This document shows, piece after piece, positions 1-7,295 of a stretch of DNA of 13,233 nucleotides. The stretch comes from Chlamydiota bacterium (GTDB lineage Bacteria; Chlamydiota; Chlamydiia; Chlamydiales; Rhabdochlamydiaceae). The position numbers and the translations under genes were made by a program. The notes below the pieces were generated by a model. The model was not told where the DNA came from. It ran no database searches and saw only the letters and a program-made list of their open reading frames with translations. Where the stretch lies: NCBI GenBank assembly GCA_013041585.1, contig JABEVM010000062.1:1-13233 (forward strand). The letters run 5' to 3'. Position 1 is the first letter of the stretch; each line of letters starts with the position of its first letter.

Positions 1-28
1 GTACTTGAGTTGCCAATAGTGTAATGGC

Positions 29-2212
29 TTACGTGACTTGCAAGGCTTGTGATTGTTTTAAGGTAAGGGTCTCTGGTAAAAACTGTAATAAAGCTTGGAC
101 GAGCCCAGTGTTTCTTTTTTTGACTTCTTCGTTTTTTACACCGATTGCCAAGGCTTTTTTCGATCCTAAGAGAATTACTAGTCTTTTTCCTCTTGTAACT
201 CCGGTATAAATTAAGTTGCGGTTGAGGAGCTTAAAATGAGAAATGTGAATGGGAATAATAATACAGGGGCATTCACTACCTTGGTATTTATGAATCGAGA
301 CAGCGTACGCTAGGGTAAGTTCATCGAGCTCAGTAAAATCATAGGTAACGGTTTTCCCATCGAATAGGACTTGCAATTCTTGTTCTGTCATATCTAAGGC
401 TACGATCTTACCTACATCACCGTTATAAACATGCTTTTGGTAGTTGTTGCGAATCTGCATGACCTTATCACCTACATGAAAAGCTTGCCCCATGCGAAGC
501 AGGGGAGTCATGCTTGGATTTAATTCCTTTTGCAGAAGCATATTGAGATTTTCACACCCAATTATGCCCCGTTTCATGGGGGAGAGGACTTGAATATCAT
601 CAAATCTGTGAAACCTATAATTTTTCGTAAGGCGGTTTTTTACGAGTTCTACGATTGCGCTTGCAATTTCTTCGGGAGTTTCTTTTTCAATAAAAATAAA
701 GTCGTTTTTAGGTGCATAGGAAATATCTGGGAATTCACCTTGGTTGATCCTGTGGGCATTGGTGATAATGCGCGAGCCTGCTGCTTGGCGAAAGATTTGT
801 TTAAGCTGCGTAACCCCGATCCTTTCTGAAGAGATCATATCTTTTAAAACATTTCCAGGTCCCACGCTTGGAAGCTGGTCTATATCTCCGATAAAGATCA
901 CCCTTGCTGAATTGGGTATTGCTTTAAGTAGATGGTACATTAGCTGTGTATCGATCATACTTGATTCATCTACAATCAAAAGATCGCAAACTAACGGGTT
1001 TTCTCTATTTCTTTTAAAACCGCCGGCTTGGAAATTCATTTCAAGAAGGCTATGGATTGTAAATGCTTTTTTTCTTGTGATCTCCGTCATTCGTTTGGCA
1101 GCTCTTCCTGTTGGGGCTGCAAGAAGAATTTTATCAGTGAGCTTCTCTGTGATAGCGAGGATTGCTTTCGTAATCGTGCTTTTTCCAGTACCGGGCCCTC
1201 CTGTGATGATATGCTGTTTCTTAAGAAGGGCTTCTTGTACTGCGATTTTTTGTTCAGGAGCTAGCTGTATAGAGAGTTTTTGCTGTACCCATTCAATTGC
1301 TTTTTCTAAGTGAACAGTTCTCAGCTGCGACGGATACTGATTTAAACGAGCGATTTCCCTCGCAATTCCAATTTCGCAAAGATACAAAGGTTTTACCCAT
1401 AGCATCTCCTCTTGCAGCACTACATCTCCTTGCTCAGTGAGTTCTTTAAGAGCGGCTTCAACTTTTAAACCGGAAAGTTCTAGAAGGGTTGCGATATCTT
1501 GTAATAGATCGGGTTTAGGATAGCATACATGCCCTTCATTGCTCACTTCCCAAAGCATATGTTCAATGGCTGCTTTGATTCGAATGGGGGAGTCGAGCGG
1601 GATCCCTAAACTGTTTGCAATTTTGTCCGCTGTTTTAAACCCGATGCCAAAGATCTCTTTGGCAAGCGCATAGGGGTTACTTTGCACTTTTTCAATACTT
1701 TTATCGCCGTACGTTTTATAGATTTTTTGCGCATAGGCGGGGCTTACTTGATGCGAGCGCAGAAAAATCATCACAGACCTGATTGATTTTTGCTGGTCCC
1801 AGCAGGAAATAATTTTTTCCACTCGTTTATCACCAATGCCGGGGATTTCTAAAAGCCTATGGGGGGTCTCATCAATGATATCAAGGGTTTTAAGGCCAAA
1901 CTGTTTTACGATTTTTTCAGCGTAAGCGGGGCCAATTCCTTTAATAAGGCCGGATTCTAAATATTTTTGTATGCCCACGACATCAGAAGGTGCTGTTGTC
2001 ACAAACTCGCTGACTTCAAATTGTTTTCCATGGTGTGGATGGGTCTTCCAAGCGCCTTTGCATGTGATTGTCTCACCAGGCTGGATGGAGGGCATATAGC
2101 CAACAATACAGGTAAGGTCAGCTTTTTTTGGCTCTTTGAGCCTTGCAACGGTGAACCCCTTTTCCTCTTCGGAAAAGACGATACTCTCTATGTAGCCGTA
2201 GATTTGTTCCAT
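29..2212 (-). CDS. recD2: RecD2-type ATP-dependent DNA helicase
   Basis: A complete 727-residue superfamily 1B helicase of the RecD2/TraA type, which unwinds DNA 5' to 3' and acts in DNA repair without RecBC. The N-terminal region (about 1-80) is OB-like. Helix-hairpin-helix segments follow at about 89-106 (KGIGPAYAEKI), 120-134 (PGIGDKRVEKI) and 187-204 (FGIGFKTADKI). The motor core has Walker A GGPGTGKST (338-346), Walker B-like DESS (415-418), motif III GDIDQLPSVG (442-451), FRQ of motif IV (474-476), and the C-terminal SIHKYQGSE (639-647) and YTGVTRGKR (669-677) motifs. Length and motif order match a full-length family member, with nothing missing. The ATG at 2212 begins the conserved N-terminus; its ribosome binding site is weak (AAAGAAA). 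It lies outside the island and is divergent from tRNA-Asn. Confidence 0.96.
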   Translation of the reverse strand: MEQIYGYIESIVFSEEEKGFTVARLKEPKKADLTCIVGYMPSIQPGETITCKGAWKTHPHHGKQFEVSEFVTTAPSDVVGIQKYLESGLIKGIGPAYAEKIVKQFGLKTLDIIDETPHRLLEIPGIGDKRVEKIISCWDQQKSIRSVMIFLRSHQVSPAYAQKIYKTYGDKSIEKVQSNPYALAKEIFGIGFKTADKIANSLGIPLDSPIRIKAAIEHMLWEVSNEGHVCYPKPDLLQDIATLLELSGLKVEAALKELTEQGDVVLQEEMLWVKPLYLCEIGIAREIARLNQYPSQLRTVHLEKAIEWVQQKLSIQLAPEQKIAVQEALLKKQHIITGGPGTGKSTITKAILAITEKLTDKILLAAPTGRAAKRMTEITRKKAFTIHSLLEMNFQAGGFKRNRENPLVCDLLIVDESSMIDTQLMYHLLKAIPNSARVIFIGDIDQLPSVGPGNVLKDMISSERIGVTQLKQIFRQAAGSRIITNAHRINQGEFPDISYAPKNDFIFIEKETPEEIASAIVELVKNRLTKNYRFHRFDDIQVLSPMKRGIIGCENLNMLLQKELNPSMTPLLRMGQAFHVGDKVMQIRNNYQKHVYNGDVGKIVALDMTEQELQVLFDGKTVTYDFTELDELTLAYAVSIHKYQGSECPCIIIPIHISHFKLLNRNLIYTGVTRGKRLVILLGSKKALAIGVKNEEVKKRNTGLVQALLQFLPETLTLKQSQALQVT

Positions 2213-2239
2213 GAAAATATTTCTTTGCTTTTTCTAGGA

Positions 2240-2268
2240 AGAATAGACTTCTGCAAGATTTTGAGCAA
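2240..2268 (-). promoter_or_regulatory. Possible promoter of recD2
   Basis: On the minus strand TTGCTC (2268-2263) and TATTCT (2245-2240) are separated by exactly 17 bp, 28 bp upstream of the recD2 ATG. The -35 matches the sigma-70 consensus at 3 of 6 positions and the -10 at 4 of 6, so this is a modest candidate chosen mainly for spacing and position. Confidence 0.35.
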
Positions 2269-2273
2269 ATTAG

Positions 2274-2302
2274 TTGCATTTAAAAAAGGTTTTTTTTAAG
2301 AT
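2274..2302 (+). promoter_or_regulatory. Promoter of tRNA-Asn
   Basis: TTGCAT (2274-2279) and TAAGAT (2297-2302) are separated by 17 bp, with an A/T-rich spacer. Predicted transcription start is near 2309, a few bases before the mature tRNA 5' end at 2314. Both hexamers are good sigma-70-type matches, and the position is what a single tRNA transcription unit needs. Confidence 0.65.
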
Positions 2303-2313
2303 TTTGGCTCTAT

Positions 2314-2385
2314 TCCGGGTTAGCTCAGCGGTAGAGCAGTGGACTGTTAATCCATTGGTCGCAAGTTCGAATCTTGCACCCGGAG
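2314..2385 (+). tRNA. tRNA-Asn, anticodon GTT
   Basis: The cloverleaf folds fully. Acceptor stem TCCGGGT (2314-2320) pairs with ACCCGGA (2378-2384) and the discriminator is G2385. The D stem is GCTC/GAGC, the anticodon stem GTGGA/TCCAT has loop CTGTTAA and anticodon GTT at 2346-2348, and the T stem GCAAG/CTTGC has loop TTCGAAT. CCA is not encoded. The part from 2342 to 2385 is repeated exactly at 7798-7841 and imperfectly at 9186-9227, so this gene is the integration site of the island to its right. The intact gene carries a 3' end supplied by the element, which keeps the tRNA functional. Confidence 0.98.
2342..2385 (+). repeat. attL: 3' part of tRNA-Asn, left boundary of the island
   Basis: A 44-bp stretch from the anticodon stem to the discriminator base is identical to 7798-7841; the match ends at the flanking bases on both sides (2341 G against A, 2386 A against T). 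A tyrosine integrase gene starts about 300 bp inside it. This is the usual geometry for integration into the 3' half of a tRNA gene. Confidence 0.9.
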
Positions 2386-2399
2386 ATCTTGATATACAG

Positions 2400-2431
2400 G
2401 CACCTAAGAAGAGATTCTTAGGTGCTTTTTT
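2400..2431 (+). terminator. Rho-independent terminator after tRNA-Asn
   Basis: A perfect 11-bp stem, GCACCTAAGAA (2400-2410) with TTCTTAGGTGC (2415-2425), has a GAGA loop and is followed directly by six T (2426-2431). It lies 15 bp after the tRNA on the element side of attL, so the element brings a terminator that separates tRNA transcription from the integrase. Confidence 0.9.
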
Positions 2432-2448
2432 GTTTTCCTAACCTCTGG

Positions 2449-2468
2449 TTTTCCCATTTTTTTCCCAT
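2449..2468 (+). repeat. Direct repeat pair TTTTCCCAT, candidate arm-type integrase site
   Basis: TTTTCCCAT occurs at 2449-2457 and again at 2460-2468, with an 11-bp period (about one helical turn). It lies between the att core and the integrase gene. A related pair in opposite orientation is at 2551-2570. Short, helically phased direct repeats near the core are typical of arm-type sites bound by the N-terminal domain of tyrosine integrases; that role is inferred here. Confidence 0.45.
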
Positions 2469-2550
2469 CTTTCCACAACAAGCAGCAATAAACAATCGAA
2501 AAAGCATGAGTGCAATAACTCTAGCGCAGAATATGTGTTTTTTAGAATTA

Positions 2551-2570
2551 AGTGGGGAAAAAGTGGGGAA
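2551..2570 (+). repeat. Direct repeat pair AGTGGGGAA, candidate arm-type integrase site
   Basis: AGTGGGGAA occurs at 2551-2559 and 2562-2570, again with an 11-bp period. Its complement, TTCCCCACT, resembles the TTTTCCCAT pair at 2449-2468, so the two pairs form an inverted arrangement about 100 bp apart. Function as integrase or excisionase binding sites is inferred from position and phasing. Confidence 0.45.
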
Positions 2571-2609
2571 TCTTCATCTTTTCTTTACAGTGTTCATTTG
2601 TAAATTCAT

Positions 2610-2632
2610 ATCAACAACATAAGATTGTTGAT
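2610..2632 (+). repeat. Inverted repeat upstream of the integrase promoter, possible operator
   Basis: ATCAACAA (2610-2617) and TTGTTGAT (2625-2632) are perfect 8-bp inverted arms around a 7-base centre. The repeat ends 6 bp before the -35 of the likely integrase promoter, a position suited to a dimeric regulator. No run of T follows, so it is not a terminator. Confidence 0.35.
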
Positions 2633-2638
2633 CTCCTG

Positions 2639-2667
2639 TTGTTAATTATTGCCTATTGCTTTAGAAT
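2639..2667 (+). promoter_or_regulatory. Likely integrase promoter
   Basis: TTGTTA (2639-2644) and TAGAAT (2662-2667) are separated by 17 bp and match the sigma-70 hexamers at 4 and 5 of 6 positions. Transcription would begin near 2674, giving a short leader with the GAGGA ribosome binding site (2681-2685) before the ATG at 2690. Confidence 0.5.
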
Positions 2668-2689
2668 TTTTCAAACTTTAGAGGATTTT

Positions 2690-3748
2690 ATGGCATCGAT
2701 TAAAGAACGTAAGGACAAAGACGGAAAAACTCGTTACTACGTACAGATTAGACTCAAAGGGTACGATCCCCAATGTGGGTCTTTTGCAAGGGTCACTGAT
2801 GCTAAAAAATGGATTCAAGAAACTGAGGTGGCCATTCGAGAGGGGCGACACTTTAAGACAACTGAAGCCAAAAAGCATACCTTGGCTAAAATGATTGATC
2901 GATACATTGAGAACGTACTGCCGACTAAGAGAAATTGCATCCAACGCCAGGGAACTCAACTTTTATGGTGGAGGCAAGAAATTGGTTGCAGACTACTCTC
3001 CGATGTAACGCCTTCCTTAATTGCAGAAAAAAGAGATAAATTACTTAAAGAAACTACGGTACGAGGGGGGCTTCGTAGTTCTTCAACCGTAGTTCGTTAT
3101 TTAGCTGCGCTCAGTCATGTTTTTACAATCGCAGTTAAAGAATGGGGTTGGCTTGAAGATTCACCTATGCGTAAGGTAACAAAACCAAGGGAACCAAGAG
3201 GGAGAGTACGCTTCCTTTCCGAAGATGAAAGAGCTAGCCTGTTAGCTGCATGTAAATCGAGTTTTAATCCCTTTCTTTATATCTCGGTTGTTTTAGCTCT
3301 TTCAACTGGTATGAGACAAGCGGAGCTTATGAACCTCAGATGGTCTGATGTGGATTTACGTAACGGTCGTGTTGTTTTACAGGAAACAAAAAATGGAGAG
3401 CGTCGCGCTATCCCTATTGCTGGGTTGGCTTTGCAACTGCTTAAAGAGCTTGATTCCAAGCGCAACATTGCTACGAACTTGCTGTTTCCGGGTAAAAATC
3501 CTCGAAAACCAATCGATCTGCGTTTTTCCTGGGAAAAGGTTCTAGCAGAAACCGGTATTAAGGATTTTCGTTGGCACGATCTAAGGCATACGGCAGCCTC
3601 TTATCTTGCCATGAATAAGGCGTCTTTAGCAGAAATTGCAGAGATCTTAGGACATAAAACTCTTTCGATGGTGAAAAGATATGCTCATTTAAGTGAAAGC
3701 CATACTGCCGGAGTTGTAGCAAGCATGAACGAAAGGATTTTTGGATAA
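2690..3748 (+). CDS. int: Tyrosine recombinase / island integrase
   Basis: A 352-residue phage-type integrase that would catalyse insertion and excision of the island at tRNA-Asn. The N-terminal region (about 1-60) resembles the arm-binding domain of such enzymes (RYYVQIRLKGYDP...). A SAM-like core-binding domain follows (about 65-165), then the catalytic domain (about 172-340). All six expected active-site positions are visible: R209 (STGMRQAEL), K234 (QETKNGERR), H296 and R299 (WHDLRHTA), H322 (ILGHKTLSMVKR) and nucleophile Y331 (RYAHLS). The ATG at 2690 is preceded by GAGGA five bases upstream and begins the conserved N-terminus. The frame is open from 2552, but an upstream start would add 46 unlikely residues and precede the promoter. 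The enzyme appears intact, so the island may still be mobile. The stop codon directly abuts the next ATG. Confidence 0.95.
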   Translation: MASIKERKDKDGKTRYYVQIRLKGYDPQCGSFARVTDAKKWIQETEVAIREGRHFKTTEAKKHTLAKMIDRYIENVLPTKRNCIQRQGTQLLWWRQEIGCRLLSDVTPSLIAEKRDKLLKETTVRGGLRSSSTVVRYLAALSHVFTIAVKEWGWLEDSPMRKVTKPREPRGRVRFLSEDERASLLAACKSSFNPFLYISVVLALSTGMRQAELMNLRWSDVDLRNGRVVLQETKNGERRAIPIAGLALQLLKELDSKRNIATNLLFPGKNPRKPIDLRFSWEKVLAETGIKDFRWHDLRHTAASYLAMNKASLAEIAEILGHKTLSMVKRYAHLSESHTAGVVASMNERIFG

Positions 3749-4054
3749 ATGTTACCTAAAAGTTGGGAGCCGGTAGAAGATAAATACGATCTTAGAAATT
3801 CCTTAGATGTTTTTCCAATAAGCGAGCGTCTCATGGCAGGTTCTTATCAGCGTTTGGAAGATGTGAATTTCGGATTTTATTTAACTTACGAAATCCTTCT
3901 CAACGAGCTATCATACAATTCCAATTTGGACTTGCAAGACGCCATACCAATTCTTCTTGGACAACAGTGTTATTTGTGGGGTGAACAGTTTCCCGACTAC
4001 TATTACTGCGTTGATTATAGAGGATGGGAGTGTATTGCTAAGTCTGCTTTTTGA
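3749..4054 (+). CDS. Unknown 101-residue protein coupled to the integrase
   Basis: I do not recognise this family. The ATG directly follows the integrase TAA (TAAATG), so it is probably cotranscribed and translationally coupled; AAAGGA at 3732-3737 lies inside the integrase end. The product is acidic, soluble-looking and rich in aromatic residues, especially the C-terminal half (YLWGEQFPDYYYCVDYRGW). It has no signal peptide or membrane segment. A small gene fused to an integrase operon could be an excision factor or accessory island protein, but no helix-turn-helix is evident, so this is inference. Tight coupling and a sensible composition argue that it is real. Confidence 0.65.
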   Translation: MLPKSWEPVEDKYDLRNSLDVFPISERLMAGSYQRLEDVNFGFYLTYEILLNELSYNSNLDLQDAIPILLGQQCYLWGEQFPDYYYCVDYRGWECIAKSAF

Positions 4055-4121
4055 AAATTTAATTTCTTTAAATAATCTTAAAATATAAAATTGACAATTC
4101 CTAAAATGAGGATGGTTATTT

Positions 4122-5825
4122 ATGAGCGTTCTTCCCAAGTCGGTATTATCAAACGAGCAATGGAAGTCCTTTTTTTCAGAAGAAAACTATATACAAGCTA
4201 CTAAGAAAAGTGACTACACAATTTCTCTAAGCGAGAAAACAGCTATTACAGAACACAGCTTGAAATATTTGATCGCATTAAATGGATCAGATCAATCTAT
4301 TTGCAATTTCATTGAAACATTAAAAAAAGGAAGATCTCCTCAGCTTAATTCAGCTTTTTCCACTCACCAACTAACAGCTCTTCATATTGCAGTGATGAAA
4401 AATCGAAATGTAGTGGTAGTTGTAAAGCTATTAGATGCAGGTGCCAGTATAGCTGCAAAAGATAAATACGGGTGGACTCCGCTCCATCATGCAGCTTTAG
4501 TATCGAATTTATTGGTTAATGTTTTCTTAAAGAAAGGTGCTGATTCTGCTGCCAAAACAAACCTAGATGGAACTTATAAAGATCTGCAACGACTAGTTGG
4601 AATGGAAAAAGCTGCTAAGCGGTCACTTCTTTACTACCAAAGTTTTGGTGAGATCGAACAAGAAGAAATAACTGAAAATAATTTATCAACACGGTTAAAT
4701 GTAAATTATGTAGAAGAGAACAGATGGTCAGAAAATCTTCTCCGTTCTCTTTGGACAGCTGACCCGCACATAAGAGGACAAAGCTTTTCTCAGCATGAAA
4801 TTAGAACACAGTTTTATCCTCAATTACAATCAGCGCCTCCTTCTATGATTATTAGAGAGGAAAAGATAACTCAAGACGCTCCTATTTCTTTTGGTGTTGT
4901 TGCAGGACAACAGCTAGCTCCCTATGCTTTGGTTGGAGAGTACGCAGGAAGGATTACTAATGTGCAAAAAGGCAGTGCAACATCTGATTATTCTTTTATT
5001 TTAGAAGATTGCGATGATTATACAATTTCTGTAGATGCTGGGAGTGAAGGTAATTGGACAAGATACATTAATGATGGTTTTCCGAACGTAATTTCTTTTG
5101 ATTTATTTAACACAGCAGGTCAGAAGTGTAGAAAAGTGTTTTTTGTTGCAGATCCGTATGGAATAGCCAAAGGAGAACCTATTTTTTATGATTATACCTA
5201 TCATTATGCTCCTCTCAAATGGGGGAGATACAAGCTGGAAGAAAAGCAGAAGGTGAGAGAATTTTTTCAAAATTTTGAAACGCATAAGGCTAAATTTATT
5301 CAATTGAAATACGAAATGGATAATCCTGCCGATCCATCCCAACATATTTCTTGTCAACAACTTGTAGAATATAGAGCCTTAGAATCAAGGTTATTATATT
5401 CTTTTCAAACACCTATGGTACTGATAGATTTGACCTTTTCTGAGACGATTGACCCCGATCTGTGGCTAACGTTTTTTATCGATGAACAAAGGAACAAATC
5501 TAGTATTTTTAGTTCAGCCATAAATCCTAGTGTACCTGGTTATTTACGAATCAGAAACTTGTTACTTAATCTTGTGATTATTGAGAAAAGTTTGCAGAAA
5601 ATAAAAGTTGTAGAAATAGGTGGAATTCTTGCGCAAAACGTAAGACAAAAATTTCTTGATCATGAGGATTCTTTATCGATCCCAGAGTTATCAGATAAAA
5701 TTCAAAAGTTTGCAGGATTCTTTGAAAGTTGTGCTTTAGATGCAAGAGAAGATTTTTCCATAGAGGAAATTAAAGTAATTTGTGAACAAACTAAGCAAAT
5801 AATGATCGAAATCTTCCTTGCATAG
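4122..5825 (+). CDS. Ankyrin-repeat and SET-domain protein, candidate secreted methyltransferase effector
   Basis: A 567-residue protein. Residues 82-114 (LTALHIAV...LLDAGASIAAKD) and 115-147 (YGWTPLHHAAL...FLKKGADSAAKT) are two ankyrin repeats. Residues about 240-362 form a SET-like domain: GVVAGQQLAPYALVGEYAGRI (258-278, shortened SET-N), then NWTRYINDGFPN (311-322, in the place of the usual RFINHSCxPN), then GEPIFYDYTY (351-360). SET enzymes move a methyl group from S-adenosylmethionine to lysine. The catalytic-site tyrosines Y358 and Y360 are present, but the NHS part of the motif is altered to NDG, so activity needs testing. The C-terminal 200 residues are helical and unknown. There is no Sec signal; type III secretion is possible. 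A GAGGA site (4108-4112) sets the start. Ankyrin plus SET also occurs in Legionella RomA/LegAS4, which modifies host histones. Confidence 0.82.
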   Translation: MSVLPKSVLSNEQWKSFFSEENYIQATKKSDYTISLSEKTAITEHSLKYLIALNGSDQSICNFIETLKKGRSPQLNSAFSTHQLTALHIAVMKNRNVVVVVKLLDAGASIAAKDKYGWTPLHHAALVSNLLVNVFLKKGADSAAKTNLDGTYKDLQRLVGMEKAAKRSLLYYQSFGEIEQEEITENNLSTRLNVNYVEENRWSENLLRSLWTADPHIRGQSFSQHEIRTQFYPQLQSAPPSMIIREEKITQDAPISFGVVAGQQLAPYALVGEYAGRITNVQKGSATSDYSFILEDCDDYTISVDAGSEGNWTRYINDGFPNVISFDLFNTAGQKCRKVFFVADPYGIAKGEPIFYDYTYHYAPLKWGRYKLEEKQKVREFFQNFETHKAKFIQLKYEMDNPADPSQHISCQQLVEYRALESRLLYSFQTPMVLIDLTFSETIDPDLWLTFFIDEQRNKSSIFSSAINPSVPGYLRIRNLLLNLVIIEKSLQKIKVVEIGGILAQNVRQKFLDHEDSLSIPELSDKIQKFAGFFESCALDAREDFSIEEIKVICEQTKQIMIEIFLA

Positions 5826-5839
5826 CCTAAGATGTTCAA

Positions 5840-5882
5840 AGTCTAAAATTAGACTATAAAACTTCAAAGAGTCAGCTCTTTT
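5840..5882 (+). terminator. Two adjacent hairpins after the SET gene, weak terminator candidate
   Basis: AGTCTAA/TTAGACT (5840-5855) is a perfect inverted repeat around AA. AAAGAG/CTCTTT (5866-5881) is a 6-bp hairpin with loop TCAG and a short T run. They stand between the SET gene and the nuclease pseudogene. The stems are AT-rich and the T run is only four bases, so termination would be inefficient. Confidence 0.3.
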
Positions 5883-5931
5883 GTCTAATACATAAAATCT
5901 TTTTCGTAAACATCTGCATGGAGTGTAAAAG

Positions 5932-6756
5932 ATGAAGAAAATTTATGTTAGCCTAGGTTTATTAGTCCTTGTTTCCTCAATGTTTGTTTGTTTCAAAATC
6001 CAGGACGTGAAACCCCTCCCCATCTCGGAATATCTAATAGAGTGTCAAGCATACTTCCTGTCCTATGATGGTCAACGTCGCCAAGCTCGTTGGGTTTATG
6101 AGCATCTCACAGAAGAATCTCTGCAAAAACACGCAGATAGAAGAAATATGAAATTTAAGAGCGATCCACTAATTCCTAAAAAGCTACAGTCTTCCTTACA
6201 AGATTATAACAAGTCTGGATTTGATCGTGGTCATTTGTGTCCTGCTGCACATGCAAGCTTTACTGAACAAGCTCTTCAAGAAACCTTCTATCTATCTATC
6301 CAACATAAGCCCCCAGCTGCCTCAATTTAACCGAGTTCTTTGGAGCTCTTTCGAAAAACATGTTAGGGATCTTGTAAAACAGTATAAGTGCTTCATGTTT
6401 ATACAGGTCTTCTTTATATGTCTTATGAAGAAGAAGGGAAAATGTATGTAAAATATGAAGTTATAGGAGAGAATCATGTAGCCGTTCCTACTCGCTTTTT
6501 CAAGGTTATATTTACCAATGCTGAGGCGGGTTTAAAGTCTTTAGCTGCGTTTATATTACCCAATAAGGAAATGCTTGATAGACATTCAATAGATGAGTTT
6601 CTAACGGCTGTGGACAAAGTAGAAAGGGCTGCCGGGTTTCTTTTTCTTCAGTCAACATTTTTAGAAAAGTTAAATATAGAGGAAAACATATGTTATTATC
6701 TGAATTCGGACTCGATATTATATCTGGGTGGCTTTCAAATAAATTTGGTAAAATAA
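5932..6756 (+). pseudogene. EndoG-like DNA/RNA non-specific endonuclease, broken by two frameshifts
   Basis: The original product was about 273 residues, of the NUC/EndoG family (non-specific nuclease with a DRGH active site and Mg2+). The first frame encodes a signal-like N-terminus (MKKIYVSLGLLVLVSSMFVC) and the catalytic motif FDRGHLCPAAH, then ends at 6330. The next part (YLSNISPQLPQFNR, FEKHVRDLVKQYK) is one frame over, about 6295-6391. The rest (HVYTGLLYMSYEEEGKMY, YEVIGENHVAVPTRFFKV, VERAAGFLF) is back in the first frame, 6391 to a stop at 6754-6756. Joined, the segments closely follow mitochondrial EndoG in order and wording. The first break is an extra TCTA unit in (TCTA)3 at 6287-6298; the second fits loss of one base near 6389-6393. 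The Mg2+-binding Asn of LSN lies after the first break, so the truncated product should be inactive. The end overlaps the next gene by 67 bp. Confidence 0.88.
6287..6300 (+). repeat. (TCTA)3 tetranucleotide repeat at the nuclease frameshift
   Basis: Three TCTA units followed by TC. Two units would keep the conserved reading Phe-Tyr-Leu-Ser-Asn-Ile-Ser in frame; the third unit shifts it. Slippage during replication is the simplest origin. Confidence 0.8.
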
Positions 6757-7277
6757 TAGACAAACGAATATTAAAACTAAAAAAATATAAAGATTGTAAA
6801 AATATGCGAAAACCTTTTTTCGAGAATTTAGCTCTTGAAGTAAAAACAAAACTTTTTCAGACGTTTGATGTCTATATAGATTTAGAAAAAATTCTTCCAC
6901 GTATAGCAAATCCAATTGCACATATTTTAATTGAAAAAGAAGCGATAGATTCATTTTGGAACCAAGCTTGTTTAGTTTTAGAATCTAAGGTAACGGGAGA
7001 ATGGTATGTGTTTCGGAGAGGACGCATGGCAATGCAGGGAGTTGGTGGAGGAATTCGACAATCTGAAATAGCTTTGAAACGTCTGAAAGAATCTAAGGCG
7101 TACATTGCCGTCTGGGCAATTTCGACAGCCATTTTAGATGAATTTGAAAACGGTGGCAAGCTTTGGCCCGAAGTAAAGATTTCGGCTATACCATTCTTTT
7201 CATCGATTGGTAATAATGACGGAGAATGGTGTCTTATTCAAGACCGTACTAGAGAATTACTATCAGCGAATTATTAA
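6690..7277 (+). CDS. Unknown 195-residue protein
   Basis: I do not recognise this family. The start is well supported: AGAGGA at 6678-6683 is six bases before the ATG. The N-terminal 35 residues are amphipathic then strongly basic (KFGKIIDKRILKLKKYKD). The middle (about 55-130) contains FDVYIDLEKILPRIANPIAHILIEK and EWYVFRRGRMAMQG with a glycine-rich VGGGIRQ, followed by LKRLKESKAYIAVWAISTAIL. No signal peptide or full membrane span is evident. The first 67 bp overlap the end of the nuclease pseudogene in another frame. The gene for a 111-residue protein begins 18 bp after its stop, so the two probably form one operon. Confidence 0.75.
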   Translation: MLLSEFGLDIISGWLSNKFGKIIDKRILKLKKYKDCKNMRKPFFENLALEVKTKLFQTFDVYIDLEKILPRIANPIAHILIEKEAIDSFWNQACLVLESKVTGEWYVFRRGRMAMQGVGGGIRQSEIALKRLKESKAYIAVWAISTAILDEFENGGKLWPEVKISAIPFFSSIGNNDGEWCLIQDRTRELLSANY

Positions 7278-7295
7278 ACGTAACTAAGAGGAAAC

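Noticed and set aside
744..1313. A 189-codon plus-strand open frame
   Set aside because: It lies wholly inside recD2 on the opposite strand; the recD2 frame has all helicase motifs, so this is a shadow.
2552..2689. A 46-residue N-terminal extension of the integrase
   Set aside because: It would begin upstream of the likely promoter and contains hydrophobic, non-conserved sequence; the ATG at 2690 has a good ribosome binding site.
4091..4096. TTGACA before the SET gene as a -35 box
   Set aside because: A -10 box 17 bp downstream would fall on the ribosome binding site and the bases there (GGTTAT) do not fit. The same applies to TTGACA at 8000-8005 before RhuM.
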